A DNA stretch of 64,000 nucleotides from Granulicella paludicola (GTDB taxonomy: Bacteria > Acidobacteriota > Terriglobia > Terriglobales > Acidobacteriaceae), in the NCBI RefSeq assembly GCF_025685545.1, contig NZ_JAGSYC010000026.1, positions 124,001 through 188,000 on the forward strand. Reading direction: 5' to 3'. Positions 1 through 8,904 of this stretch are shown here, one piece after another (within the stretch, counting starts at the first letter, position 1; every line of letters begins with the position of its first letter). The notes beneath the pieces were generated by a model that was not told where the DNA came from, did no database searches, and saw only the letters and a program-made list of their open reading frames with translations. Both the position numbers and the translations under genes were made by a program.

Positions 1-1
1 C

Positions 2-1168
2 GAACTCGCGAAGCAGCAGGACGCAAACCCAACCGATCCGCTGCCCGGCCTGAACGGAGCGAAACCTATCGAAGCGGGCGGTCACTACGCCGCAACCGAT
101 GCTCTGCTCACGCGCCTGCAGCTCGAAGGCGACTCCGATGCCTCCGAGACATCAGCCTCACCTGCAAACGACGCAAACGCAGCTGCGAAGCCAGCATCGA
201 CCGCCTACACGAAAGCGCTAGCTGACGGAGTAAAGAAGTTCCAGGGCCGCCACGGCCTCACTGTCGACGGCAAGCTTGGTCAGGGCACCATCGACGCGAT
301 GAACGTGCCGCTGCACGATCGCGTAAAGTCCATCGACGACGCTCTCGAGCGCTGGCGCTGGCTGCCGGACAACTATCAGCAACCACGCGTCTTCGTGAAC
401 CTGCCCGAGTTCATGCTGCGCGCTTATGGAACCGATCATTCTCTAGCCTTCAAGATGCTCGTCATCGACGGTGAGGCTAAAGGCTTCCACGACACGCCCA
501 TGTTCGTTCGCCTGATGCGCTACGTTGTCTTCCGCCCTTACTGGAACCTGCCGCCTTCGATCATCAAGAAGGAGATCGTACCGCACGTGCAGAAGAGCGG
601 CATCGGCTACCTCACCTCGCACGATTACGAGATGACCGACCACAGTGGCAAGGTCGTCACCAGCGCAAGCGTCTCCGACATCGAACATCTGCGCTATGCC
701 GTGCGCCAGAAGCCCGGACCGAAGAACTCGCTGGGCCTCGTCAAATTCCTCTTCCCCAATGAGTACGACGTCTACATGCACTCAACGCCGGAGTTATTTC
801 TCTTCAACCTCACCCGCCGCGATCGCTCACACGGCTGCGTGCGACTACAGCATGCGGACCAGATGGCGTTGTGGGTGCTCGGTGGCGATCAGAAGGACCC
901 CGAGAACCAGACGCGATGGGACGCTGACAGCATCCATGACGCAATGAACGCTGAGGACGAGAACAACAAGACATACGGCCTCAAAACCCCGCTGCCTGTC
1001 GTGCTGACCTACATGACCGCGATGGCCGATGAAGATGGCACCATGCACTTCTTCAATGACATCTACGGTTACGACAAGGACCTGAATACGGCGCTCGCCA
1101 AGGGACGTCCTTACGCGCAGGGCCCCGCGAAGATCAACCCAACCCTTGTAGCCGGAGAGACTGAGTAG
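2..1168 (+). CDS. L,D-transpeptidase with peptidoglycan-binding domain (5' end outside the window)
   Basis: The reading frame is open from the first bases of the window, so the N-terminus is missing. The visible part begins with a low-complexity Ala/Asp stretch, then a PG_binding_1-type repeat at about nt 200-300 (KKFQGRHGLTVDGKLG, GTIDAMN), and then a YkuD catalytic domain. The catalytic motif SHGCVRL is present, with the Cys codon at 836-838 and an upstream His in YMHSTPE. Domain order matches the YcbB/LdtD class, which forms 3-3 peptidoglycan cross-links in the periplasm from tetrapeptide donors. Its stop lies inside the convergent WYL regulator gene, a 35-nt tail-to-tail overlap. The family assignment is firm; the exact cross-linking activity is inferred. 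Confidence 0.9.
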   Translation, partial: ELAKQQDANPTDPLPGLNGAKPIEAGGHYAATDALLTRLQLEGDSDASETSASPANDANAAAKPASTAYTKALADGVKKFQGRHGLTVDGKLGQGTIDAMNVPLHDRVKSIDDALERWRWLPDNYQQPRVFVNLPEFMLRAYGTDHSLAFKMLVIDGEAKGFHDTPMFVRLMRYVVFRPYWNLPPSIIKKEIVPHVQKSGIGYLTSHDYEMTDHSGKVVTSASVSDIEHLRYAVRQKPGPKNSLGLVKFLFPNEYDVYMHSTPELFLFNLTRRDRSHGCVRLQHADQMALWVLGGDQKDPENQTRWDADSIHDAMNAEDENNKTYGLKTPLPVVLTYMTAMADEDGTMHFFNDIYGYDKDLNTALAKGRPYAQGPAKINPTLVAGETE

Positions 1169-1871
1169 TATCTCCGGCCTTGGCCTTCGCGCGCATCAGC
1201 TTGCTCAGATCCTCGAGCCGCTGTCCGCGTTTCTGCGTGAAATTTTCGCCGGTCAGCCTAAACTCCGCGATACGGTCGATGCGGAAGATGCGGAAGTCGT
1301 CGCGCAGCTCGCACCAGGCTGCCAGCGTCCATACGCCAGACCAGAACGTCAGCGCAAGTGGTCGCACCCTGCGATTTTTCGCCTGCGATTCGTCCTCGCC
1401 GAGCTTGGTGTAGCGGAACTCAGTCACGATGCGATCAAGGCAGGCAGCGTGAAGCTGATCCAGCAGTTTGCGCTGCGCTGCGGTCATTACGAAGTCCGGC
1501 GCATACAGCGCAATCGCATCCAGCTTTGCCGCCAACTCTGCAGGCAACACCGCCTCAATGCGGGCCAGCGCGGAGCTCGCAGCGACCACGCTCTCCGCAC
1601 CGCCCCACGCCTTCACCAGCCGCGCGCCCAGCACCAGCGCCGTTAATTCCTGTGGAGTAAACATAAGTGGAGGCAGGTCGAACTCGCGTCGCAGCGTATA
1701 GCCGACACCGGCTTCGCCTTCAATCGGCTGACCGGCAAGTTGTAGATCACGCACGTCGCGATAGATCGTGCGCTCCGACACCTGCAGTCGCTCCGCCAGC
1801 GCGCGGGCTGTCTTCAGCCGCCCGGAGCGCAGCATCTGCACGATGCGAAAGAGCCTGTCGGCACGCCTCAC
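1134..1871 (-). CDS. YafY-type transcriptional regulator (HTH plus WYL domain)
   Basis: The 245-residue protein starts with a helix-turn-helix of the HTH_11 type at about residues 5-60 (ARALAERLQVSERTIYRDV) and carries a WYL ligand-sensing domain at about 140-225 (VRPLALTFWSGVWTLAAWC, DDFRIFRIDRI). The start is GTG with GAGG about 9 nt upstream. It lies 15 nt downstream of the VOC gene on the same strand, so the two probably form one transcript. Regulators of this family usually act on a neighbouring gene and often on themselves; the palindrome upstream of the VOC gene is the obvious candidate operator. Its 3' end overlaps the convergent transpeptidase gene. The ligand cannot be told from the sequence. 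Confidence 0.88.
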   Translation of the reverse strand: MRRADRLFRIVQMLRSGRLKTARALAERLQVSERTIYRDVRDLQLAGQPIEGEAGVGYTLRREFDLPPLMFTPQELTALVLGARLVKAWGGAESVVAASSALARIEAVLPAELAAKLDAIALYAPDFVMTAAQRKLLDQLHAACLDRIVTEFRYTKLGEDESQAKNRRVRPLALTFWSGVWTLAAWCELRDDFRIFRIDRIAEFRLTGENFTQKRGQRLEDLSKLMRAKAKAGDTTQSLRLQGLG

Positions 1872-1886
1872 GCGCGCGCCTCGGAT

Positions 1887-2267
1887 TTAGAACAAGCGAC
1901 TGTGCAAGCCAATGTGGTTCCCTTCCGAGTCCTGCATCTGCGCATAGTAGCCATAGCCACCTGGAATCTCCGTGCGCGGCACCAGCACCTTCACACCCGC
2001 CTTCTCCGCGCGCTTCAACGTCGCATCCAGCTTGCCATCGACGTTGAGATACACAAGAGCCCCGTCCGATGCCGGTCGCTGCTGCGCGCGCTGCACCAGG
2101 CATCCGCCCACACCACCCGGCTGCATGGGGAACATCTGGCAAGGCTCAGGCCCCGGCCACGCCAATAGTTTCATATCCAGAATCGTCTCGTAGAAGGTCG
2201 TGGCCCGTTCGATGTCGGTCGTCGGCACCTCGAACCAGGTGATGGCATTGTTCTCAAACTTGCTCAT
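1887..2267 (-). CDS. VOC (glyoxalase/bleomycin resistance fold) family protein
   Basis: This 126-residue protein begins MSKFENNAITWFEVPTTD and shows the paired beta-alpha-beta-beta-beta modules of the vicinal oxygen chelate fold: DIERATTFYETIL in the first half and YYAQMQDSEGNHIGLHS in the second. The start at 2267 is preferred over a longer frame (2297) because GGAGAG lies 7-12 nt upstream. Members of this group bind a metal and act on small electrophiles or antibiotics; the substrate here is unknown. It is the first gene of a likely two-gene operon with the WYL regulator and is preceded by a palindromic site. Confidence 0.85.
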   Translation of the reverse strand: MSKFENNAITWFEVPTTDIERATTFYETILDMKLLAWPGPEPCQMFPMQPGGVGGCLVQRAQQRPASDGALVYLNVDGKLDATLKRAEKAGVKVLVPRTEIPGGYGYYAQMQDSEGNHIGLHSRLF

Positions 2268-2324
2268 GGCGATCTCTCCGTGCCGCGAAGTGGGCATCAG
2301 CTACACAAGCAGAGTATGAAACCA

Positions 2325-2359
2325 CTCCTGACAGCATACTGTCAGGAGCCTGTCAGGAG
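2325..2359. promoter_or_regulatory. Palindromic operator-like site upstream of the VOC/WYL operon
   Basis: A perfect 10-bp inverted repeat (CTCCTGACAG and CTGTCAGGAG, 4 nt apart, 2325-2348) is followed at once by a further half-site TGTCAGGAG (2351-2359). It lies between the dnaB stop and the VOC start, 58 nt upstream of the latter. The extra half-site and the lack of a T-run on either strand fit a regulator binding site better than a terminator, although a hairpin ending dnaB transcription is possible. Confidence 0.55.
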
Positions 2360-2386
2360 AGGCAATTATTGACGGACGGTTAGCAG

Positions 2387-3778
2387 CTAGTACGCGTCAC
2401 CACCACCATCGCCGTGCTGTAGATCGAGGTTTTCAAAGCGTGTGAAGTCCGCAAGATACGCCATCTTCACGGTGCCCGTAGGTCCGTTACGCTGCTTGGC
2501 AATGATGATCTCCGCCTGCCCCTTCACATCTTCGTTCTCGCGATCGTAATACTCTTCACGATGAATGAACGCGACCACGTCGGCATCCTGCTCGATCGAT
2601 CCCGATTCGCGCAGATCGCTCAGCAACGGCTTCTTATCGCCGGTTCGTTGCTCACTGCCACGCGACAGCTGCGATAGCGCGATGACAGGCACCTGCATCT
2701 CCTTCGCCAGCGCCTTCAGGCCGCGCGAGATGCCCGCGACCTCCTGCGTACGATTCTCCGCACCCTTGCCGCCCTGCTTCGCGCCCGTCATCAGCTGCAG
2801 GTAGTCGATCACGATCAGGTCGAGCTGACCTTCCTGCTGCTTCAGTCGCCGCGCCTTCGCTCGCATCTCCGCCAGCGTGATGCCCGGCGTATCGTCGACG
2901 TACATCCGCGAGGTCATCAGGCGATCCAGCGCAGCGATGAGTTTGCCCTTGTCCTCACGAGGGATGAAGCCGGTCTGCAACTTGCGGCTGCCGACCATGG
3001 CCTCACTCGCAAGCATGCGTCGCAGCAGCGACTCCTTGGACATTTCAAGCGAGAAGACCGCCACAACTTTGTTGTCCTTCACGGCGCAGTTCTGCGCAAT
3101 ATTGATTGCCCATGCGGTCTTACCCATCGAAGGACGCGCCGCAATGATGATCAACTCCGAGTTCTGCAGACCACTCGTCATCTTGTCGAACTCGATGTAA
3201 TGCGTAGCGAGTCCTGTTACCTCGCGCCCCTGCTCATACAATGCATCGATCGATCCGAACGAGCTAGCAACGATATCCGCAATGTTCGAAAATCCCCGCT
3301 GAATGGCCGAGTCTGCCACCGCCGCGAGCTTGATCTCAACATCGTTCAACACTGTAGTAGCGTCTTCGCTCTGGTCGCTCGCCGCCACCATACCATCGTT
3401 GAAAATGCCCAGCAGCTCACGCAGCAGGCTCTTGTCTTTGACAATGCGGACGTAGCTTTCAATATTCGGATTGCGCGGAATGCCCGACATCAGGTGCGTC
3501 AGGTACGCAGCGCCGCCAACGGAGTCGAGCTCGCGCTTGCGGCTCAGCTCTTCCATCACCGTGATGGTGTCGACGCCATGACCTTGAGCCATCAGGTCGA
3601 TCATCACGCGGTAGATGCGTTGATGCGAGTCCAGCAGGAAGTCTTCCGCACGCAACTTCGCCGTCGCATCGGTGATCGCCACCGCATCGAGCAGCATGGC
3701 TCCCAGCACGGTGATTTCAGTTTGGATCGACGCCGGAAGGCCGTCGCCCATCGGAGCGGGCATTGATTGTAGAGCCAT
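2387..3778 (-). CDS. dnaB: Replicative DNA helicase DnaB
   Basis: The 463-residue protein has the expected length and two-domain build of DnaB: an N-terminal helical domain (about 20-120), a linker, and a RecA-like ATPase with the P-loop ARPSMGKTAWA at about 214-224, the Walker B segment DLIVIDYLQLM, and the conserved SQLSRG and DLRESGSIEQDAD blocks. DnaB is the hexameric helicase that unwinds DNA at the replication fork and contacts primase. No intein or insertion is seen. It is transcribed away from the next gene across a 0.5-kb leader and is followed downstream by the VOC/WYL operon. Confidence 0.97.
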   Translation of the reverse strand: MALQSMPAPMGDGLPASIQTEITVLGAMLLDAVAITDATAKLRAEDFLLDSHQRIYRVMIDLMAQGHGVDTITVMEELSRKRELDSVGGAAYLTHLMSGIPRNPNIESYVRIVKDKSLLRELLGIFNDGMVAASDQSEDATTVLNDVEIKLAAVADSAIQRGFSNIADIVASSFGSIDALYEQGREVTGLATHYIEFDKMTSGLQNSELIIIAARPSMGKTAWAINIAQNCAVKDNKVVAVFSLEMSKESLLRRMLASEAMVGSRKLQTGFIPREDKGKLIAALDRLMTSRMYVDDTPGITLAEMRAKARRLKQQEGQLDLIVIDYLQLMTGAKQGGKGAENRTQEVAGISRGLKALAKEMQVPVIALSQLSRGSEQRTGDKKPLLSDLRESGSIEQDADVVAFIHREEYYDRENEDVKGQAEIIIAKQRNGPTGTVKMAYLADFTRFENLDLQHGDGGGDAY

Positions 3779-4304
3779 ACAGAGAAACTTCTTTCGACCT
3801 CGTCATCCGAGGCATAACAGGGACGCACATGCTGCGCGAGAAAGCGACAAGTGAAGAGTTAAGGCTAGGTGGAAGTCCTGAGGACTACCGTTCGGAAACG
3901 CTGTGGATGCAATGTGTAAAGGCGGGAAATCAGGGATGGGATATAAGAGAAAACCGCAAAGCCATCCCTCTGTCTTCAATAAGTTAGACACTTTTGCGGA
4001 TTCGCGTATATGCAAGCAGTGTCGAACTCAACTGCACATCTAGCGGTGGTAGCGACGTCACTGAACCTTGCTCCATGTTCTGCGAATCCGATGTTTCTAT
4101 TGTATGAGATACAGCCAACCCCAGGGCCCGTCCCAAATCGACCATGGCTTGAAGTCTTTTCACAAGCGAATCCGCGCTCACAACAGCTTTCTCACGTTTT
4201 CGCGCATCACACTCGACACACCGCCCACGATGGCGGTGTACTCCATCCTTCGCCAACCACTTACGCACAACAATTCCATCACGATCAACCGAACGGAGAA
4301 ACTC
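3779..4304. other. Intergenic region between dnaB and the outer-membrane protein gene (divergent)
   Basis: This 526-bp gap must hold both divergent promoters. I find no convincing gene in it. A 94-codon minus-strand frame (3984-4268) lacks a recognisable domain and a clear ribosome binding site. The word GCGAATCCG occurs three times: 3996-4006 on the minus strand, 4082-4090 and 4166-4176 on the plus strand. Confidence 0.5.
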
Positions 4305-5123
4305 ATGGGTCGTACCTCTCGTTCAGCTGCTCTGTACGTCGTTAGCGCGCTGTTCTCTTGCCTTCCTCTGCAGTCCTTGGCGCAGACCTCTTCTTCTCTT
4401 CCGGATGCGCCCGGCACCGTCATCCCCCCTCAGCCTACCGCTATCTACAGAAGCGCCATAAGGCCGTTCTCGGCTCTTGGTGCCGACGCAAAAGTGGGCG
4501 CCAACGGCATCGGTTTCGACGTTGCGACACCCCTCGCACCTAAGCTCAACCTTCGCGGTGGCGCCAGCTTCTTCGGCTACACCGTCGACAACCTGGTGGA
4601 AGATGGCTTCAACATCAAAGGCGACCTCACGCTCCGCTCCGTCAATGCCAGCGTCGACTGGTTTCCCTTCAACAACGGATTCCGCGTGAGTCCCGGCATC
4701 ATGCTTTACAACGGCAACCGCTTCAACGGCACCGCAACTGTTCCCGGTGGCGGTACCATCACGCTTAACGACACGGATTACACCAGCGATCCCACCGATC
4801 CCCTCGTCGCTACGTTCAACTCCCCGAATAACCGCTTCGGTAATAGAGTCGGACCTACCATTACCACTGGATGGGGCAACATCATCCCGCGCAGCGGCAA
4901 GCACTGGAGCGTCCCCTTCGAGATCGGCTTCGAGTACATCTCACCGCCGAAGATCAATCTGGGCCTCACCGGCAGCGCCTGCAGTTCCGACGGCTGCGGT
5001 AATGTGCAGACAGACACGGAAACGCAAGCCAACGTGCAGGCTCAGCAGGCCATCATCAACGACGACATTCACAACCTGCGCTTCTTCCCCATTCTTTCCA
5101 TCGGCGTCGGCTATAAGTTTTAG
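4305..5123 (+). CDS. Outer-membrane beta-barrel-like protein with LPDAPG N-terminus
   Basis: The start at 4305 has CGGAG 6 nt upstream and gives a clean signal peptide (about residues 1-27, ending QSLAQ) followed by SSSLPDAPG. The 272-residue product is rich in alternating aromatic/aliphatic strands (LNLRGGASFFGYTV, GFRVSPGIMLYNG, WSVPFEIGFEYIS) and ends in VGYKF, a terminal Phe typical of barrels inserted by the BAM complex. A disulfide-capable CSSDGC pair lies near residue 230. I do not recognise a named family, so function is unknown; location in the outer membrane is inferred. The LPDAP motif recurs in two further envelope proteins of the window. Confidence 0.75.
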   Translation: MGRTSRSAALYVVSALFSCLPLQSLAQTSSSLPDAPGTVIPPQPTAIYRSAIRPFSALGADAKVGANGIGFDVATPLAPKLNLRGGASFFGYTVDNLVEDGFNIKGDLTLRSVNASVDWFPFNNGFRVSPGIMLYNGNRFNGTATVPGGGTITLNDTDYTSDPTDPLVATFNSPNNRFGNRVGPTITTGWGNIIPRSGKHWSVPFEIGFEYISPPKINLGLTGSACSSDGCGNVQTDTETQANVQAQQAIINDDIHNLRFFPILSIGVGYKF

Positions 5124-5170
5124 CATCACAAACCGCTTGTCTCACACGGGAGCATGGGAGAAACTTAGCC

Positions 5171-5740
5171 ATGCTCCTGTCTCTGCTTTGGAAGGTCCTC
5201 TACGGGTCTTGGCTGCTCACCGAAATTTATGTTGCAGTCATCACCCGCACGCGCAGCGGCGGTGGCAAGATCGACGACCGCGGCTCTCTTTACATTCTCT
5301 GGATCGTCATCGGCGTCTCCATCTCGTTAGGCAGCGCGCTCGGCGAAACTTATAGACCCACAATGATCCACAACGCGGAGTGGCTGCGTACACCGGCGCT
5401 CGCACTGTTTGCCGTCGGCCTCTACATCCGGCTCTCTGCCATCATTACGCTTGGCCGCTCCTTCAGCGCCAACGTCGCCATCCACGACACACAGAAGCTC
5501 AATACCTCCGGATTCTTCCGCTACATGCGGCACCCTTCGTACACGGGCATGATGCTTATCTTTCTCGCCATCGCCCTGCGCCGTCAAAACTGGCTTTCCA
5601 TCGTAATCCTCGTCGTACCACCTTTTCTCGCCCTGCTCTATCGCATGCATGTAGAAGAGGCCGCCCTGACCAGCGCCTTCGGCGAACAGTACATCGACTA
5701 CAGCCGCACCACCAAGCGCCTCCTCCCCGGCATCTACTAA
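5171..5740 (+). CDS. Isoprenylcysteine carboxyl methyltransferase (ICMT)-like membrane protein
   Basis: The 189-residue protein has about five membrane segments and the C-terminal signature of the ICMT/phospholipid methyltransferase superfamily: RHPSYTGMMLIFL, then EEAALTSAFGEQYIDYSRTTKRLLP. These motifs bind S-adenosylmethionine at the membrane face. In bacteria the substrates of such proteins are mostly unknown. It follows the outer-membrane protein gene by 47 nt on the same strand and precedes yqeY by 37 nt, so co-transcription is possible. Confidence 0.82.
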   Translation: MLLSLLWKVLYGSWLLTEIYVAVITRTRSGGGKIDDRGSLYILWIVIGVSISLGSALGETYRPTMIHNAEWLRTPALALFAVGLYIRLSAIITLGRSFSANVAIHDTQKLNTSGFFRYMRHPSYTGMMLIFLAIALRRQNWLSIVILVVPPFLALLYRMHVEEAALTSAFGEQYIDYSRTTKRLLPGIY

Positions 5741-5777
5741 ACTGGATACGCAAACGAAAGAGAACGAGGCAAGCATC

Positions 5778-6257
5778 ATGGCAGCAATCGGCGAACAAAT
5801 CGGCAAAGACATCATCACCGCGATGAAGGCACACGAAGCAGACAAGCTCACCACCCTGCGCATGGTGAAGTCCGCCTTCAAGTCCAGAGAGATCGACAAG
5901 CGTGAGCCCCTTACCGACGCCGAAGAGCAGTCCATCATCACGACTCTGCTGAAGCAGCGCCGCGAATCCATTGAACAGTTCACCAAGGGTGGTCGCCCCG
6001 AACTCGCCGCTAAGGAAGAGGTCGAGATCAAACTCATCGACGCTTACATGCCTCAGGCCGCCAGCCGCGAAGACATCGCTACCATCGTAGCCGGAGCGGT
6101 AGCCCAGATCACCAAGGACAACGGCGGATCTAAGCCCAGCCCCAAGGATATGGGTGCGGTCATGAAGGTCGCGCAGCAGCGCATCCTCGCCGATGGCATC
6201 CGCGCCGACGGCAAGCTCGTCAGCGAGCTAGTAAGAGAAGAACTGGCGAAGGCATAA
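5778..6257 (+). CDS. GatB/YqeY domain-containing protein
   Basis: The 159-residue product matches the YqeY family over its whole length: a helical N-terminal part (LTTLRMVKSAFKSREI) and the C-terminal EVEIKLIDAYMPQ and KDMGAVMKVAQQR blocks that resemble the tail domain of GatB. The tail domain of GatB binds tRNA, and stand-alone YqeY proteins are thought to act near tRNA or amidotransferase chemistry, but the role is not settled. It is often found near dnaG/rpoD in other bacteria; that context is absent here. Confidence 0.9.
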   Translation: MAAIGEQIGKDIITAMKAHEADKLTTLRMVKSAFKSREIDKREPLTDAEEQSIITTLLKQRRESIEQFTKGGRPELAAKEEVEIKLIDAYMPQAASREDIATIVAGAVAQITKDNGGSKPSPKDMGAVMKVAQQRILADGIRADGKLVSELVREELAKA

Positions 6258-6286
6258 GCAGCCTTCGCCCTTCGCAATCATCAAGT

Positions 6287-7357
6287 TTATAAAGTTGTTT
6301 GCGAGGCTTGCGGTCGTGCTGCCTTCGCAAGCCCGCACATCCGGCAGAAGTGCGTAAACACCGTCTGGCGCGTTCCGCACTGCTGGCACGTATCGAAGAC
6401 CAGCAGACCGCAATGGACGCACACGTTGCTGGTGGGGTCTGCTAAATCCAGCGGGCGCTCACAGCCAGGACAGGCCCTCTTGCTCAAACGCAGCTGGGCC
6501 ATATCGTACGAAAGGTCCTTACGCCGTTCCTGCTCCGGCTTCAACTCCTCCGCCTTCTGCTTCTCCAGGTAGCGTCGCAGTGCGCGAATGGCATAGTTGC
6601 CGACGGCAAGCGTGAGTACGATGCCCACAATATAGCGGACATAGCCGCCGTAGCTCGGAAGATACGGCACCAGCTCCACGAAGAACGTGAAGAGTGCAAA
6701 AAAGATAAAGCCCCAGACAAAGGGCCACTGCGAGCTCTTTCTCGCTTTTACGAACAGCAGACCAGCAAGCAGCAACAACGGAAGAGTGATCGCAAGTCGC
6801 AGAAGGAAGACGTGCAGTTCATTCCTGCGCACCTCGCGCTCGTATCCGACCTGCCCAGCCGCCTCCACTCGCTGCTCCGCTGCCTGGTCCGCGTCGCGCG
6901 CCTGCTGCAACTGCAGATGTGCTGATTCAAGCGCATCCTGCTTCTGCTGCAACGACCGCTCTGCAGCCTTCACCTCATCCAGCCGCTTGGTCCGGCGAAC
7001 CAGCTCCGGATTCTGACTCGACTGCTCTGTAGCCGACCGCGTAGCGACCCAGTTGTCGAAACTTCCCTGCTCTGTCTGAGTCGCCTCTGCCGCATGTTGT
7101 GTGTTCAGTTCCGCCGTATTCAGCGCATCGTCGTTCTGCTTGAGAGCGTCCTCGTCGTTGCCAAGACGTAAACGTGCGTCATGCAAAGGCACCGGGTCCA
7201 TGAAGCTCTCGGCGGAGATCGGCTTCTCTACCTTCGGCAGATCGCCAACCACCAGCCTGCCCAGCCCGATAAGAAAACCCGCGAAGATGATGGCGATCAG
7301 CCATAGACCGCGCTGAAACCATCTCTCTGAAAGTCTCAGACCTTTGCTCACTGCCAT
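6287..7357 (-). CDS. Membrane protein with coiled coil and C-terminal zinc ribbons
   Basis: The chosen ATG at 7357 gives a 356-residue protein; a GTG at 7381 would add 8 residues. An N-terminal transmembrane segment (GLWLIAIIFAGFLIGLG) is followed by a long Gln/Glu/Ala-rich coiled coil of about 110 residues, then three membrane segments (LLRLAITLPLLLLAGLLF, FVWGFIFFALFTFFVEL, YIVGIVLTLAVGNYAI), and finally cysteine pairs CPGC, CVHC, CQQC and CRMC, which form one or two zinc ribbons in the cytoplasm. I do not recognise a named family. The layout, a periplasmic coiled coil joined to cytosolic ribbons, suggests a scaffold or sensor, but this is inference. Confidence 0.7.
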   Translation of the reverse strand: MAVSKGLRLSERWFQRGLWLIAIIFAGFLIGLGRLVVGDLPKVEKPISAESFMDPVPLHDARLRLGNDEDALKQNDDALNTAELNTQHAAEATQTEQGSFDNWVATRSATEQSSQNPELVRRTKRLDEVKAAERSLQQKQDALESAHLQLQQARDADQAAEQRVEAAGQVGYEREVRRNELHVFLLRLAITLPLLLLAGLLFVKARKSSQWPFVWGFIFFALFTFFVELVPYLPSYGGYVRYIVGIVLTLAVGNYAIRALRRYLEKQKAEELKPEQERRKDLSYDMAQLRLSKRACPGCERPLDLADPTSNVCVHCGLLVFDTCQQCGTRQTVFTHFCRMCGLAKAARPQASQTTL

Positions 7358-7439
7358 CGTCTCAATCTCGTTTCCGGGCACTCGCAGAACAGCCCAAGTT
7401 TTATCCGCCTAAGTATAGGGCCTGTCTTGTCGCTGAACC

Positions 7440-8834
7440 TCAGCGCAGCCGAAACCGCACGAACAGCACCTCACCCGTCGGCGTAGCGCCATAGATCGGC
7501 TTCAACACTTCGGGTGTGCGATACACCGTGAACTGCGCTCCCGGTGCGGCGAGCAGGTGCGGCCCCAAAGCGAAGTCGCGATCATATCCCACGGTATACG
7601 CAGCCACATGCCCGATCGGGCCTTCCTGAAAGCCTTTCGACAGCAGTGTACCTGGCGTCAACTCCAGCTCATTCGAACGCCCCGCATTCTCCATCCGCGT
7701 CCACACATAGTTCTGCGACGCGAACCGCAGTAGCGCCTCCGCGAGGTAGCTGTTCTCCTTGCTGTTATCGGTCAGCGACTTCGCGCGTCCCCAGATCGCC
7801 GTCGCTGAAAGATCGGTACGTGGCTCGGCCTCCATCGACATCGCTGGCGCTACCTTTGGAGCAGCATCCATCTTCATGCCCGGCATCGACGACATATCCA
7901 TGCCACCCATATCGCCGCTCATCTTCGGCATCGACTGCCGCGAGAACGTGTGGTGATACATCACACTAGCCGTCTGCCGCTGCTGGTCTTCGCCCGGATA
8001 CAGCGCCTCCGGCGAATGAATGTGCGCAATCGAGTATTGGCTCGTCCAGTCCGCGGTCGGCGACATCGTCAACCGCGTCGCCACCGAGTCCACCGCGTGT
8101 CCATTGGGTGATCCCTGGAACGCCCAGCGATGCTCATCAGGCTCTCCACCATGAAAGCCCGACAACTCCACACGCGCCCACTTGTAGGTCACGCCACCCG
8201 TAACCACGTTGAACGCAATGTGCGTAGAGTCCTCCTGATGATGCCCCAGTGCGGCAATTGGATCTTCACTCGCCGACTGCCTGTGCGGATACGCCGTCGG
8301 CCCAATCGCGGGATCACCCACCGGCGCAGCATATACACTCAACAGCACACTCCTGCCCAACGGCACGTCATACAGCGCACCCAGCTCCATCACAAAATCA
8401 TGCGGATGCTGTCCATCGACAATCGGCGCGCCATACGCCGTCTCTCCCTGTTGAAACAACTCAGGGTAATTCCGTCTGCCGACGGTCGCTGGCTCCAACG
8501 AAAGCATCGTACGCACCGTCAGCGTACCGGGCCCCAGTTTATGCTGCGCCATCGGCATGATCCAGTTCGTCGAAAAGAAGGCATCGCGACCGCGCTCGTT
8601 CTTGGCCTGCTGCTGCGTGTTCGCAGCAAACCCATTGCCATGCAGCATCAGTTGCCAGCCATCCTTGTTCGTCATCATCATCGGCACGGGACTGCTAGCA
8701 GGCTCGATGCTCGTGCCTGATGAGCCATGCTGCTGCTCAGCCTCTATCAACGATTTCGAAGACATCACCATCTGCGCTTGGGCAACGACGGGCGAACACG
8801 CCAGTAGCATCACCGGCAGAAAAAAGTGCTTCAT
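7440..8834 (-). CDS. Putative outer-membrane protein with Met/His-rich loop, possible copper handling
   Basis: The start at 8834 has AAGGAG close upstream and yields the signal peptide MKHFFLPVMLLACSPVVAQA; the longer frame from 8888 would bury it. The mature protein has barrel-like strands and His-bearing segments (DGQHPHDFVMELGALYDVPL, HIHSPEALYPGE, MYHHTF) and then a striking Met-rich stretch (about residues 300-335) with the spaced pattern SGDMGGMDMSSMPGMKM. Met/His clusters are common in periplasmic copper proteins. It sits 70 nt downstream of a secreted protein with three Cys-Cys pairs, which supports a shared metal role. Function is inferred from composition and context only. Confidence 0.65.
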   Translation of the reverse strand: MKHFFLPVMLLACSPVVAQAQMVMSSKSLIEAEQQHGSSGTSIEPASSPVPMMMTNKDGWQLMLHGNGFAANTQQQAKNERGRDAFFSTNWIMPMAQHKLGPGTLTVRTMLSLEPATVGRRNYPELFQQGETAYGAPIVDGQHPHDFVMELGALYDVPLGRSVLLSVYAAPVGDPAIGPTAYPHRQSASEDPIAALGHHQEDSTHIAFNVVTGGVTYKWARVELSGFHGGEPDEHRWAFQGSPNGHAVDSVATRLTMSPTADWTSQYSIAHIHSPEALYPGEDQQRQTASVMYHHTFSRQSMPKMSGDMGGMDMSSMPGMKMDAAPKVAPAMSMEAEPRTDLSATAIWGRAKSLTDNSKENSYLAEALLRFASQNYVWTRMENAGRSNELELTPGTLLSKGFQEGPIGHVAAYTVGYDRDFALGPHLLAAPGAQFTVYRTPEVLKPIYGATPTGEVLFVRFRLR

Positions 8835-8904
8835 AAAACTCCTTCGGTTCAAATGGAACGCAGGCATGCGGGTGCATGCAGGTCGCAAGCAATCGAAGGT
8901 GTTA

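Noticed and set aside
3984..4268. Minus-strand 94-codon frame upstream of dnaB
   Set aside because: It has a CVEC pair and a helical look, but no ribosome binding site, no recognisable domain and it occupies a divergent promoter region.
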